The notes: a model not told the origin generated them from the sequence alone. DNA of 41,969 nucleotides from Acidobacteriota bacterium (GCA_026708285.1 JAPOVF010000279.1:17880-59848), one strand, 5' to 3'. Shown: positions 1 to 9,777, counted from the stretch's first letter. Numbers and translations: made by a program.

Positions 1-19
1 GGGAGCCGCGCCGACGCCC

Positions 20-1537
20 GTGGTGGGCGGCTTCGAACTCGAAGAGGTGACCATCGCCGAACTGGGGCGCCAGATGGCCGAGGGGGAGCGGACGAGCCGG
101 GAGATCACCGAGCTCTACGTCGACCGCATCGAGGCCCTTGACCGGCAGGGTCCGACCCTGCGGTCGGTGATCGAGACCAACCCGGACGCCTTTGAGATTG
201 CGGAAGAACTCGACCGCGAGCGGGCCGCCGGAAACCTGCGCGGCCCGCTGCACGGCGTTCCGATTCTGCTCAAGGACAACATCGCGACCGCCGACCGCAC
301 GACAACCACCGCCGGTTCCCTGGCGCTTGAGGGGTCGATTCCGCGGCGGGACGCCTTCGTCGCGGACCGACTCAGGCAGGCTGGGGCGGTGCTGCTTGGC
401 AAGGCGAACCTGAGCGAGTGGGCCAACTTCCGTTCCAACCGGTCCAGCTCAGGCTGGAGCGCCCGCGGTGGGCAGTGCCGCAATCCCTACGTCCTCAACC
501 GCAATCCGTGCGGTTCCAGTTCCGGTTCGGGCGCCGCCACCTCTGCAAGCCTCTGCGCCGCGGCTGTGGGCACGGAGACCGACGGCTCGATCATCTGTCC
601 CTCGTCGGCGAACGGCCTCGTCGGAATCAAGCCGACAGTGGGCCTCGTCAGCCGCAACGGCATCGTGCCGATCTCCGCGGCCCAGGACACGGCCGGGCCG
701 ATGGCCCGCACGGTCGCCGACGCCGCGGCGTTGCTCAGTGGCATGACGGGTGAGGACTCGCTGGATCAGGCGACTGTCGGATCGCCGGTTCCCACTGATC
801 TGACACGCCACCTCGGTGAGCCGGAGGCCGCCGACCTGAGCAGCCTCCGGATCGGCATCGGCCGCCAGTTCTTCGACCGTGACAGCAGGGTCGACGCGGT
901 GATGGAGGAGGCGATCGCAACGCTCCGGATCCTGGGCGCCGAGATCATCGATCCGGTCGAGATCCCGCGTCGCGGGGAGGTCGGGCGGCACGAGTACGAG
1001 GCCATGCTCTACGAGTTCAAGGCGGGTCTGAACGCCTACCTTGCCGAACTGGGCGACGGGGCACCGGTCGCTTCGCTCGCCGACGTGATTGCCTTCAACG
1101 AAGCGAACGCGGAGCGGGAAATGCCCTTCTTCGGCCAGGAGATCCTGATCGAGGCGGAGGCCAAGGGTCCGCTCACGGAGACCGCCTACCGGACGGCGCG
1201 CGACACGGCGAACCGCCTGTCCCGCGAGGAGGGACTCGACGCGGCGCTCGCCCAGCATGGTCTCGACGCCATTCTGGGGCCGAGCGGCGGTCCGGCCTGG
1301 GTGACCGACCTCGTGTACGGCGACCGCTTCTCGGTCAGCAGCTCCGGCCCGGCGGCTGTCGCCGGTTATCCGAACGTCACCGTGCCCGCCGGCCACCTCC
1401 AAGGCCTGCCGGTTGGGGTCTCCTTCTTCGGCGCCGCGTGGAGCGAGCCGACGCTGATCCGCATCGCCTGGGCCTTCGAGCAGGAGGCGCCGCATCGGCG
1501 GCCGCCCCGCTTCCGTGCCCGCGTCGACGAAGCGTGA
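20..1537 (+). CDS. Amidase (amidase-signature/GatA-like family); frame is open to the window edge, so the true start (probably with a signal peptide) may lie upstream
   Basis: Amidase signature: LLKDNI lysine, GSSSGSGAATSASLCAAAVGTETDGSIICPSS (Ser/cis-Ser/Lys triad context), NVTVPAG near the C-terminus. Confidence 0.93.
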   Translation: MVGGFELEEVTIAELGRQMAEGERTSREITELYVDRIEALDRQGPTLRSVIETNPDAFEIAEELDRERAAGNLRGPLHGVPILLKDNIATADRTTTTAGSLALEGSIPRRDAFVADRLRQAGAVLLGKANLSEWANFRSNRSSSGWSARGGQCRNPYVLNRNPCGSSSGSGAATSASLCAAAVGTETDGSIICPSSANGLVGIKPTVGLVSRNGIVPISAAQDTAGPMARTVADAAALLSGMTGEDSLDQATVGSPVPTDLTRHLGEPEAADLSSLRIGIGRQFFDRDSRVDAVMEEAIATLRILGAEIIDPVEIPRRGEVGRHEYEAMLYEFKAGLNAYLAELGDGAPVASLADVIAFNEANAEREMPFFGQEILIEAEAKGPLTETAYRTARDTANRLSREEGLDAALAQHGLDAILGPSGGPAWVTDLVYGDRFSVSSSGPAAVAGYPNVTVPAGHLQGLPVGVSFFGAAWSEPTLIRIAWAFEQEAPHRRPPRFRARVDEA

Positions 1538-1541
1538 TGCG

Positions 1542-2681
1542 TTAGGCCTTCATCTCCCGGAAGCACTTCCGCAGCTCGCCGACGAAGACGTCCGGTACTT
1601 CGAACGCGGCGAAGTGCCCTCCCTTCTCCAGCCGGTTCCAGTACACGAGATTCCGGTACCGCTTCTCGGCCCATCGCCTGGAGGCGCGGAAGATCTCCTT
1701 CGGAAAGATGCTGCAGCCGACCGGGATCTCGACCGGGTCGTTGCGACCCTTGCCGAAGCTCTCCCAATAGATGCGTCCTGAGGACGCGCCGCAGGCCGGC
1801 AACCAGTACATCATCACGTTGTCGAGCAACTGGTCGCGGCTCAGCACGTTCTCCGGGTGGCCGTCGCAGTCCATCCAGGACCAGAACTTCTCGACGATCC
1901 ACGCCGCCTGCCCGGCCGGGGAGTCGACCAGGCCGTAGCCCAGGGTTTGCGGCCGCGTCGACTGCTGCTTCGAGTAGCCCGAGTCCCAGTCGCGGTAGTA
2001 CTGGATGCCGGCGAGCGCGTCCTTCTCGTTGTCCGTCAGGTCGTCCATCGTGCTCTGGTCGACGCCGACCGTAGGCATGTTCACGTGGATGCCGTGGCAG
2101 TGCTCGTGGTCCTGAATCGCAATCGCCGTGCTGACGGCGGCCCCCCAGTCTCCCCCCTGGGCGAAGTACCACTCGTAGCCGAGGCGCGCCATCAACTGGG
2201 CCCAGGCATCGGCGATCTTCTCGACGCTCCAGCCGGGGGAGGTCGGCTTGTCCGAGAAGCCGAAGCCGGGCAGGGTCGGCACCACCAGGTGGAAGGCGTC
2301 CTCCGCCGAGCCACCGTGCGCGGTGGGGTCGAGCAGCGGAGCTAGCACCTCGAGGAACTCGACGATCGATCCGGGCCAGCCGTGCGTGAGCACCAGGGGC
2401 GCCGCGCCGGTGTGTCTTGAACGAAGATGGAGGAAGTGGATTCCCAGCCCGTCGATGTCGGTCTTGAACTGGTCCAGGTCGTTCAGGCGGCTTTCCAGCC
2501 GGCGCCAGTCGTAGGAGGACGCCCAGTACGCGCACAGCTCCTGCGTGTAGGCCAGGGGAATGCCCTGGTTCCAGTCGTCGACCGTCTCGCGTTCCGGCCA
2601 GCGCGTAGCGGCCAGCCGCCGGTGCAGATCGGTCAGTTGTTGTTCGTCGATTTCGATGCGGTAGGGCGTGATCTCGGTCAT
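1542..2681 (-). CDS. Epoxide hydrolase (alpha/beta hydrolase with EHN N-terminal domain)
   Basis: EHN-like N-terminus (PYRIEIDEQQLTDLHRRLAATRWP), HGWPGS oxyanion motif, GGDWGAAV nucleophile elbow, C-terminal GGHFAAFE His. Confidence 0.9.
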   Translation of the reverse strand: MTEITPYRIEIDEQQLTDLHRRLAATRWPERETVDDWNQGIPLAYTQELCAYWASSYDWRRLESRLNDLDQFKTDIDGLGIHFLHLRSRHTGAAPLVLTHGWPGSIVEFLEVLAPLLDPTAHGGSAEDAFHLVVPTLPGFGFSDKPTSPGWSVEKIADAWAQLMARLGYEWYFAQGGDWGAAVSTAIAIQDHEHCHGIHVNMPTVGVDQSTMDDLTDNEKDALAGIQYYRDWDSGYSKQQSTRPQTLGYGLVDSPAGQAAWIVEKFWSWMDCDGHPENVLSRDQLLDNVMMYWLPACGASSGRIYWESFGKGRNDPVEIPVGCSIFPKEIFRASRRWAEKRYRNLVYWNRLEKGGHFAAFEVPDVFVGELRKCFREMKA

Positions 2682-2745
2682 GGACCGACGGTAACACTCC
2701 CGCGTCCGGAGCGGATTCGGCCGCGAGTCCTCAGAAAGCGAGTCC

Positions 2746-3369
2746 TCAGAACCCCAGGCGAACTCCGGCGGAGAAGATCTCGATGTCGCCGCCGATGGAC
2801 TCGATGCGGCCCACGGCCTTCAGCCTTCCGAGGAGTTGGATCTCGACGCCCACGCCGTAGATCAGGTCATCTTCGTCGATGTCCTCGAGCGTCAGTTCGA
2901 GCTCTTCGGCCGCGTCCTCGATATCGGCGCCCCAGGCCACCAGGCCGGCTTTCGCGAACACGCTGATGCGGCCGGTGACTTCGTACTGCGGCACGATCGC
3001 GACGGACAGAGCGTTGATCTTGCCGCGGACCTGGAGGTCTGTGCAGGGAACACCCTCCGCGCAGGGCCGGATCGTCCCGTCGACCTTGGAGAAATCGTAG
3101 TAGGACGCCTCCACCGCGAAGTACCGGCTGAACTTGAAACCGGCTTCGTAGTTCCTGGAGTTCGCGTCGCCGTCGAGAACCTGATCGAAGGCGTCCTCCA
3201 CCTTGACGTCGACTCCCGCGTGACCCAGGTGGAAGCCGACGTAGAGTTCACGCTCGGAGGCCTCCGCGGGCGTGGCGAGCGCACTGGCCAGCAGCGCCGC
3301 GGCAGGCGCCGACAGTAGCAATCGGGGCATCCAAGAGCGGCGTCTGGTCATCATCGTCTCCCGGGGCAA
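2746..3369 (-). CDS. Outer-membrane beta-barrel protein (OmpA/OmpW-like porin fold)
   Basis: Signal peptide followed by alternating amphipathic strands (YVGFHLGHAGVDV..., GVGVEIQLLGRLKAVG) and C-terminal aromatic VRLGF. Confidence 0.7.
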   Translation of the reverse strand: MPRETMMTRRRSWMPRLLLSAPAAALLASALATPAEASERELYVGFHLGHAGVDVKVEDAFDQVLDGDANSRNYEAGFKFSRYFAVEASYYDFSKVDGTIRPCAEGVPCTDLQVRGKINALSVAIVPQYEVTGRISVFAKAGLVAWGADIEDAAEELELTLEDIDEDDLIYGVGVEIQLLGRLKAVGRIESIGGDIEIFSAGVRLGF

Positions 3370-3437
3370 GCGACCGTCAGTTGTGTCCGAAGCATACAGG
3401 AACGTCTATATGTTCCGATGCTGTAACGTCCGCGCCG

Positions 3438-4139
3438 ATGAGCGATCCGGTCTGTCTGATCTCGGGCGTCGGTCCCGGCACCGGTGCCGCCCTTTCCCGG
3501 CGCTTCGCTTCCGGCGGCTACCGGGTAGCGATGCTCGCCCGTAGCCATGAGCGCTTGAAGGCCCTGGAAGCTGAGATCGAGGGTTCGCGCGGCTACGCCT
3601 GCGATGTCTCCGACGCGGAGGCGGTGCGGACGACCGTGACGCAGGTGCGAGGCGATCTCGGCGCGCCCGGGGTGCTCGTCCACAACGCCGTCGGCGGCGC
3701 CTTCGGCGACTTCCTGGAAATCGATCCGGAGCAGCTGCGCGCGAACTTCGACGTCAACGTGATGGGCCTGCTCTACCTGGCGCGCGCGGTCGTGCCGGCG
3801 ATGATCGAGGCCGGACGCGGGGCGATCATGGTGACCGGCAACACGGCGGCCCGCCGCGGCATGCCGCACTTCGCCGGTTTCGCGCCGACCAAGGCGGGGC
3901 AGCGCATTCTGGCCGAGTCGATGGCTCGGACACTGGGGCCTCAGGGAATCCACGTCGCGTACTTCGTGATCGACGCGGTGATTGACCTCGAATGGACCCG
4001 GCGCCGGATGCCAGACCAGCCGGATGACTTCTTCATTCGGCCCGACGCAATCGCCGAGAACGTCTGGTACGTGGCACATCAGGACCCGTCGGCGTGGAGC
4101 TTCGAGGTCGAACTGAGACCGTACGGCGAGACCTGGTAG
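3438..4139 (+). CDS. SDR-family oxidoreductase
   Basis: N-terminal ISGVGPGTGAALSRRF (TGxxxGxG variant), NAVGG; the usual YxxxK appears as FAPTKAG. ATG at 3438 is preferred over the ORF-track start at 3381. Confidence 0.8.
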   Translation: MSDPVCLISGVGPGTGAALSRRFASGGYRVAMLARSHERLKALEAEIEGSRGYACDVSDAEAVRTTVTQVRGDLGAPGVLVHNAVGGAFGDFLEIDPEQLRANFDVNVMGLLYLARAVVPAMIEAGRGAIMVTGNTAARRGMPHFAGFAPTKAGQRILAESMARTLGPQGIHVAYFVIDAVIDLEWTRRRMPDQPDDFFIRPDAIAENVWYVAHQDPSAWSFEVELRPYGETW

Positions 4140-4192
4140 CGGTTCCTCCGGGCTGCCGGTCGGCGGTTCACCCGTGGTAACTTCGCAGGGCG

Positions 4193-5119
4193 ATGAGGTG
4201 TCCCCTCCTGGTGCTTCCGGCGGTCCTGCTGATTGCGCTTGGCGCTCTGGCCTGCGGCGGCGGTGCGGGTCCACCGGCGGCCGGAGATTCGGCGGAGGCG
4301 GACTCCGCGCCTGCCGAGCCCGAGAGCGCTGACCTGAACGACCCGGTCGCGCAGCGCGTGGAGCCGTTCCAGATCTTCGACAACCTCTTCTACGTCGGAA
4401 TCGAATGGGTCTCGTGCTACCTGCTGGTGACGACGGACGGTCTCATCCTGATCGACGCGCTCTACGGGGACCACATCGATACCGCGATCGACGGCATCCG
4501 CAGCCTGGGATACGACCCGGCCGATCTGAAGTACGTGCTGGTCACTCACGGTCACTTCGACCATGTCGGTGGCGCCGCCCGCTTCCAGGAGACATACGGA
4601 GCGCGCGTTGGCATGACCGCGGCGGACTGGGAGCTGGCCGAAACGCCCCCGGACAACCCGGACTGGGAGATCGACGTGCCGGTTCACGACATGGTGATCG
4701 CGGACGGCGACACACTGGAACTGGGCGACACGGAACTCCGCTTCTACGTCACGCCCGGGCACACGGAGGGCGTTCTGTCGATGGAGTTTCCGGTGCGCGA
4801 GGCCGGCGAGGAGCACCGCGCTTTCCTGTTCGGGGGCGTGGGGCTCAACTTCGAGGGGGTGCATCGCACGAACCTCTACCTGGACAGCGTCGCCCGGATC
4901 CAGCGGCTTGCCGCCGAGGAGGGAAACCCAATCGACGTGAACCTCTCGAACCACGCCTCGATGGGCAGGATCTTCGAGCGTGCGGAGCAGTTGGCGTCGC
5001 GTGCTGAGGGCGACCCCCACCCGTTCGTCGACCCCGAGGGCTACGTGTCCTGGCTCGCCGAACTGCAGAGGAACGCCGAGGAGAAGCTGGTCGTCGAACG
5101 CGAGTTGGCGGGCGAGTAG
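4193..5119 (+). CDS. MBL-fold metallo-hydrolase, predicted lipoprotein
   Basis: HGHFDHVGG zinc motif, TPGHTEG, lipobox LGALAC at the N-terminus. Confidence 0.88.
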   Translation: MRCPLLVLPAVLLIALGALACGGGAGPPAAGDSAEADSAPAEPESADLNDPVAQRVEPFQIFDNLFYVGIEWVSCYLLVTTDGLILIDALYGDHIDTAIDGIRSLGYDPADLKYVLVTHGHFDHVGGAARFQETYGARVGMTAADWELAETPPDNPDWEIDVPVHDMVIADGDTLELGDTELRFYVTPGHTEGVLSMEFPVREAGEEHRAFLFGGVGLNFEGVHRTNLYLDSVARIQRLAAEEGNPIDVNLSNHASMGRIFERAEQLASRAEGDPHPFVDPEGYVSWLAELQRNAEEKLVVERELAGE

Positions 5120-5149
5120 ATTTCTGGTCGTCGGGCTGGTCTTCTGGGC

Positions 5150-5770
5150 GTGAAGAGTTTCCAGTTGATGCCGCGTTTCGAGAACGCGGTGGCCGGTTTC
5201 GATCTGTTTCACCGGGAGGACCCGGCGACGGAAACGGTGGACGGCGAGGAGTTGCCGCGGGAGTTCGTGTACTCGCGGCGGATGGCCGCCTGGGTGGAGC
5301 GCCTCGATCCGGAGGCCGGCGAGATTCTCCTCCTGGCCGCGCACTGCCAGCACCTGCGCCGGTTCGCACTGCCCCGGAACGACTATCCGGCCGGGCGCAA
5401 GGGTTATCTGGCGTGGCGTCGAGCCGCCGCACTCGAACATGCGCGACTGGCGGGTGCCGTGCTGCGCGACGCCGGGTACCGGCGGGAGAAGATCGAGCGG
5501 GTGCAGAACCTCGTGCTGAAGCGGGTAGGCCGGAGTTCGCGGGCCGAGGCGCAGACGTTGGAAGACGCGGCCTGCCTGGTGTTCCTGGAGCACGACCTGG
5601 AGGCGTTGGCGAACCGTCTGGGCGCTGACAAGACCGTCGACGTTCTGGCCAGGACGTGGCCCAAGATGTCCGATGCCGGGCGCGAAGCTGCCGCGGCGCT
5701 GGAGCTGAAGCCGGAACTGCGCGAGTTCGTGGCGCGGGCGCAGACGCCGACCGCGGTCAGGCGGTCCTGA
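5150..5770 (+). CDS. DUF4202 family protein
   Basis: Whole-length DUF4202-like sequence (AAHCQHLRRFALPRNDYPAGRKGYLAWR..., LEDAACLVFLEHDLE); adjacent to a nitrite/sulfite reductase. Confidence 0.8.
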   Translation: MKSFQLMPRFENAVAGFDLFHREDPATETVDGEELPREFVYSRRMAAWVERLDPEAGEILLLAAHCQHLRRFALPRNDYPAGRKGYLAWRRAAALEHARLAGAVLRDAGYRREKIERVQNLVLKRVGRSSRAEAQTLEDAACLVFLEHDLEALANRLGADKTVDVLARTWPKMSDAGREAAAALELKPELREFVARAQTPTAVRRS

Positions 5771-6344
5771 ACGTCAGACGCTCGCGCGCCTCGCCGATTC
5801 GCTCCAGCGTCACCGGCCCGTCGCCGTTGCCGATGTCGCTGGCGGCCAGCGCCCGCGAGAAGGCGGACTCGAGGGCGGCAACCATGTCGTCGTCGGCGGC
5901 GAAGAGCCGGTCGTTCACGCGCAACTCGATCCGGCGGCGATCGAACGTCACCCGCCCCGCCAGTTGGGGCTCGGCTTCGATCTGATCGCAGGCCCGGAAA
6001 GCACAGCGAAGCAGCGAGTCGAGCCGCTGGTCCAGGGTGGCGATGCCCGCGCTCTCCGGGGCAGTCTCGCGGCGGCGGCTGTAGAGCAGGCCCGGTTCAC
6101 CGCGACTCTGGTCGTAGGCATAGATCGCGTCGTGGCCCACGAGGAGAACGCCCGGGCCTTCGTGGACGTGGCTGTAGTCGGCGACATCGATCAGCAGCTC
6201 GGGCAGGACCCGCTCCGTGATCCACCGGTGGAAGACCGGGATGAACTCTTCGGCCGCCGCCGCGGACTCGTCCTTGGCCAGGACCTTCAGCTCCAGTTTG
6301 ACCAGGTCGTCCAGCCCCGGCCCGGATGTGGAAGCGGTGCTCAT
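5757..6344 (-). CDS. Conserved hypothetical protein, translationally coupled to the nitrite/sulfite reductase
   Basis: Its start overlaps the stop of the 6341-8653 ORF by 4 nt; clean ORF with no recognised family. Confidence 0.7.
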   Translation of the reverse strand: MSTASTSGPGLDDLVKLELKVLAKDESAAAAEEFIPVFHRWITERVLPELLIDVADYSHVHEGPGVLLVGHDAIYAYDQSRGEPGLLYSRRRETAPESAGIATLDQRLDSLLRCAFRACDQIEAEPQLAGRVTFDRRRIELRVNDRLFAADDDMVAALESAFSRALAASDIGNGDGPVTLERIGEARERLTFRTA

Positions 6345-8653
6345 ACCGCTCGCCTCAGGGGATCCGCGACCTGGGCCTGGGAGATCCGCTGGTTGCAGGC
6401 GTGCGCCGCCTCGATGAACAACTGGGCCTCCTCGATCCGCCGGTGAGCCTCCTCGCCCGATGCAGTTTCGGGGTCGCCGTGGACGCGGAACAGGTAGTTG
6501 GCGAACTTGGCGCCAGCGTACGGGTCGAAGAACAGTTCACTGTCGTAGAAGCGCGTGCGGAACTCGTCGACGATCTCTTGCGGCGCGGTTCCGATGTCGA
6601 TGTTCTCGGTCGTGATCAGCGCGCGCGCCGCCTGCAGCATGGCCGTGTAGGCCTTCGCCGCTGCTCCTTCAGCTTCACCGCGGTCCAGTTCGAGCAGGCC
6701 CTGGAAGACCTCGCGCTCGGCGGCCGAAAGGCCGAACTCGACCGCGGTCACGACTTCGCCGGCGCACTCGCCCACGCCGAGGTCGCCGATCGTGTACTCG
6801 CGGGGGTCGCCCCAGTCGGAGTAGAGGTTGCGGTCCTCGAGGTACATCGGCAACTTCGTGAGATCGTCGAGCAGTTGCCGGACGCGGGCCTTGCCGACCC
6901 GGGCGATGAAGCTCTGGAACGTCTCGCCCTTCTCCCGTTCGGCGACGTACAGGCCGGCAATCCGTTCGACCGCTTCCGGAATGCGCTTGGCCGGCACGGC
7001 GACCACGGCCAGCCCGTACGAGCCCGCGTTCTCGGTCCACTGGCCACCAAGGATGACCTGGAAGTGCGGCACGGTGCGGCCGTCGCTCTTGCGGCTGACG
7101 CCGTAGAAGCCGATGTCCGCGACGTGGTGCTGCCCGCACGAGTTGAAACAGCCGGACACCTTGATCCGGAGATCCTTGACGGCCTCGTCAGCGAGCACGC
7201 CGGTGGTCCTGATGGAGGTGGCGATGCGCTTGCGCAGTTCGCCGGCGAGTCCTCGTGACGCCGAGATCCCGAGCTTGCACGTGTCGGTGCCGGGGCAGGC
7301 GGTGACGTCGACGAGGGAGGAAGCGCCCGGGGCTCCGAGGCCGGCGGCGCGGAGTTCCACGTAGAGCGCGGGCAGGTCGGCTTCGCCGATGTTGCGGAGC
7401 ACGATGTTCTGCTCGACCGTGTTGCGGACCAGACCGCCGTTGTAGCGCCGCGCCGTATCGGCGAGATCCCGCAACTGGGTCGAGGTGAGGTCGCCCAGGG
7501 GCAGATTCACGGCGACGGTGACATAGCCCGGCTGCCTCTGCCGCTGGACGTTCGAACCGAGCCACTCCGCGAAGCCCTCCGGCCGCGGCCCCGGCTCCAG
7601 CGTTGCCGCCGGCCGCGTCGGCGCCTCGTCCGTGACCGAGAGGTCGTCCAGGTAGGCGGTCCAGCGATCGTCGGCAGGCAGGACCGCGAGTTCCTCGTCA
7701 ACCAGGCGGGTGAACTCCTCGATACCCAGCTTGGCGACCAGGAACTTGACCCGGGCCCGCGCCCGGTTCCGCTTCTCGCCGAGCCGCCCGAAGACGCGGC
7801 AGACGGCCTGGGCCAGGGGCAGGAGTTCGTCCTCGCGCACGAACTCGCGCAGCACCTTCGCCTGGTGCGGCACGGCTCCCAGGCCTCCGCCGACGTAGAC
7901 CCGGAAGCCGCGTTCCGTGCCGCTGCTGGTGCCGTTGCCCGCCTTTCGGACCTGGGCGACGACGCCGAGGTCGTGCATGTTGGCGAGTCCGCACGCATGC
8001 TGCTCGCAGCCGGAGAAGGCGATCTTGAACTTGCGGCCGAAGTCCTGCGCGTCCTTGTGCCCGAGCAGGAAGTGGGTCAGCGCGTGGGCGTAGGGCGAGA
8101 CGTCGAACGGTTCGTCCCGGCAGACGCCGGCCATTGGGCAGGCCGTCACGTTGCGCACGGAGTTGCCGCAGGCCTCCTGGGTCGTGATGTCGACAGCGGC
8201 CAGACGCCGCATCAGATCCGGCGTGTCGTCGATGTGGATGAAGTGGAGCTGGATGTCCTGGCGTGTCGTGACGTGCGCGATCCCGTCCGAGTACTCTTCG
8301 GCGAGGTCGGCGAGGACCTCCATCTGCTCCCCGTTCATCGCGCCGAACGGGATCTTGATCCGCAGCATTCCGGGGGCGTCCCAGACCGTGTTCGGACCCT
8401 TCGTCAGGTCGCCGCACGGATACTCGAGAGCCCGGCTGGCCGTGCCGTCGTGGCGCTGGCCGTTGTCGTAGCGCTGGCCATAGACGCCGCGGCGGAGGCG
8501 CGTCTCGGCGAACACCTTGTCGTCGATCTTGCCCTGGCGCTTCTGCTCGAGCTGGGTTTCGTAGATCTCGATCTGTTCGTCGAGGTGGGGTGGAATCCAG
8601 CGCTCGAGTCGGGCCTTCCAGGAGGCGGTTCCATTCGCGGTTTGCTGGCTCAT
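6341..8653 (-). CDS. Ferredoxin-type nitrite/sulfite reductase (siroheme/4Fe-4S) with a long helical C-terminal extension
   Basis: CPGTDTC...SGCFNSCGQHH siroheme-4Fe4S ligands, N-terminal duplicated half (TRQDIQLHFIHIDD, CPMAGVC), C-terminal about 150 aa helical segment. Confidence 0.92.
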   Translation of the reverse strand: MSQQTANGTASWKARLERWIPPHLDEQIEIYETQLEQKRQGKIDDKVFAETRLRRGVYGQRYDNGQRHDGTASRALEYPCGDLTKGPNTVWDAPGMLRIKIPFGAMNGEQMEVLADLAEEYSDGIAHVTTRQDIQLHFIHIDDTPDLMRRLAAVDITTQEACGNSVRNVTACPMAGVCRDEPFDVSPYAHALTHFLLGHKDAQDFGRKFKIAFSGCEQHACGLANMHDLGVVAQVRKAGNGTSSGTERGFRVYVGGGLGAVPHQAKVLREFVREDELLPLAQAVCRVFGRLGEKRNRARARVKFLVAKLGIEEFTRLVDEELAVLPADDRWTAYLDDLSVTDEAPTRPAATLEPGPRPEGFAEWLGSNVQRQRQPGYVTVAVNLPLGDLTSTQLRDLADTARRYNGGLVRNTVEQNIVLRNIGEADLPALYVELRAAGLGAPGASSLVDVTACPGTDTCKLGISASRGLAGELRKRIATSIRTTGVLADEAVKDLRIKVSGCFNSCGQHHVADIGFYGVSRKSDGRTVPHFQVILGGQWTENAGSYGLAVVAVPAKRIPEAVERIAGLYVAEREKGETFQSFIARVGKARVRQLLDDLTKLPMYLEDRNLYSDWGDPREYTIGDLGVGECAGEVVTAVEFGLSAAEREVFQGLLELDRGEAEGAAAKAYTAMLQAARALITTENIDIGTAPQEIVDEFRTRFYDSELFFDPYAGAKFANYLFRVHGDPETASGEEAHRRIEEAQLFIEAAHACNQRISQAQVADPLRRAV

Positions 8654-8730
8654 GGCGTGTTCTCGTCAGGTCCTGTGGGCGAGGCGTTCAGCCCCATCGC
8701 CGTACTGCTCGTCGTATTCATGACCATAAC

Positions 8731-8746
8731 AGTCACATTAGTCAAC
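8731..8746 (-). promoter_or_regulatory. Direct-repeat element upstream of the nitrite/sulfite reductase
   Basis: Minus strand reads gTTGACTAATGTGACT (TGACT-aatg-TGACT) in an AT-rich patch of an otherwise GC-rich window, about 80 nt upstream of the start codon. Confidence 0.35.
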
Positions 8747-8825
8747 ATTCTACGCAAAACCGGCAGCGAACGTTGCGTGCCGGGACGCAGGTTCGAGGAC
8801 GACCGCCGTTCGGCGGACGGTCTGG

Positions 8826-9704
8826 CTACATCAGATCGCTGAAGTGGACCGGCTTGGGAAAGCTGGCGGATGCGGCGCGGATCTTCTCGCCGATGGCGGC
8901 GACATCCCACGGATCCTGGTCGTTCGGCCGGCTGGCGATCTCGAGCGCCTGCCAGGCCAGGAGCGACACCTTGTTCCCGCCGACCGCGAAGATCCGGCCG
9001 GTGATGTCCGCCGCGTCCTCGCTGCACAGCCAGACGACGGCCGGCGACACCTTCTCGGGCGCCAGCGGCTCGGCGGTGGTTGCCGGCATGATGTCCTCGG
9101 TCAGGCGGGACCAGGCCGCGGGAGCGAGAAGATTCACCGTGACGCCGTACTTGGTGCCCTCGAGCGCGAGACAGCGCATGAACCCGGCCATCCCGGCCTT
9201 GGCGGCGCCGTAGTTCGTCTGTCCGAAGTTGCCGAGCAGGCCGGAGGTCGAACTCGTCATGATGATCCGGCCGCCGGACTCCTGCTCGATCATCTGGTCG
9301 TAGGCAGCCTTGGTCACGAGGTAGGTGCCGCGCAGGTGCACGTCGAGGACGATGTCCCACAGCTCGTCCGTCATGTTCTTGAACGACTTGTCGCGCAGGA
9401 TGCCGGCGTTGTTGATCGCGATGTCGAGCTTGCCGAACTCGTCCACGGCGCGCTGGACCATCGCCCGGGCGGCATCGCCGTCCGAGACCGAGCCGTAGTC
9501 CGCGACCGCTTGACCGCCCGCGTCGCGGATCTCCTGGGCTACCTGGTCGGCCATGGCGGTGCCGGCGCCGGTGCCGTCCCGCGCTCCGCCCAGATCGTTG
9601 ACCACGACCGCAGCGCCTTCCTGCGCCAGGAGCAACGCGTGAGTGCGGCCGAGGCCGCCCCCAGCGCCTGTAACGAGTGCAACCTTGCCGTCGAGCAGAC
9701 CCAT
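8826..9704 (-). CDS. SDR-family dehydrogenase (17beta-HSD4/3-hydroxyacyl-CoA dehydrogenase-like)
   Basis: TGAGGGLGRTHALLLAQEGAAVVVNDLGG, NNAGILRDKSF, YGAAKAG. Confidence 0.92.
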   Translation of the reverse strand: MGLLDGKVALVTGAGGGLGRTHALLLAQEGAAVVVNDLGGARDGTGAGTAMADQVAQEIRDAGGQAVADYGSVSDGDAARAMVQRAVDEFGKLDIAINNAGILRDKSFKNMTDELWDIVLDVHLRGTYLVTKAAYDQMIEQESGGRIIMTSSTSGLLGNFGQTNYGAAKAGMAGFMRCLALEGTKYGVTVNLLAPAAWSRLTEDIMPATTAEPLAPEKVSPAVVWLCSEDAADITGRIFAVGGNKVSLLAWQALEIASRPNDQDPWDVAAIGEKIRAASASFPKPVHFSDLM

Positions 9705-9777
9705 GGTGGATTCCCTTCCCTATCGTCGTCCTGTCTTGATGCGCCTATGACCGAAACGCGCGAAGTGTAGCCCGAAA

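Noticed and set aside
4079-5593. 504-aa minus-strand ORF antisense to the MBL-fold and DUF4202 genes
   Set aside because: No domain-like sequence; antisense to two genes with clear motifs; typical high-GC shadow ORF.
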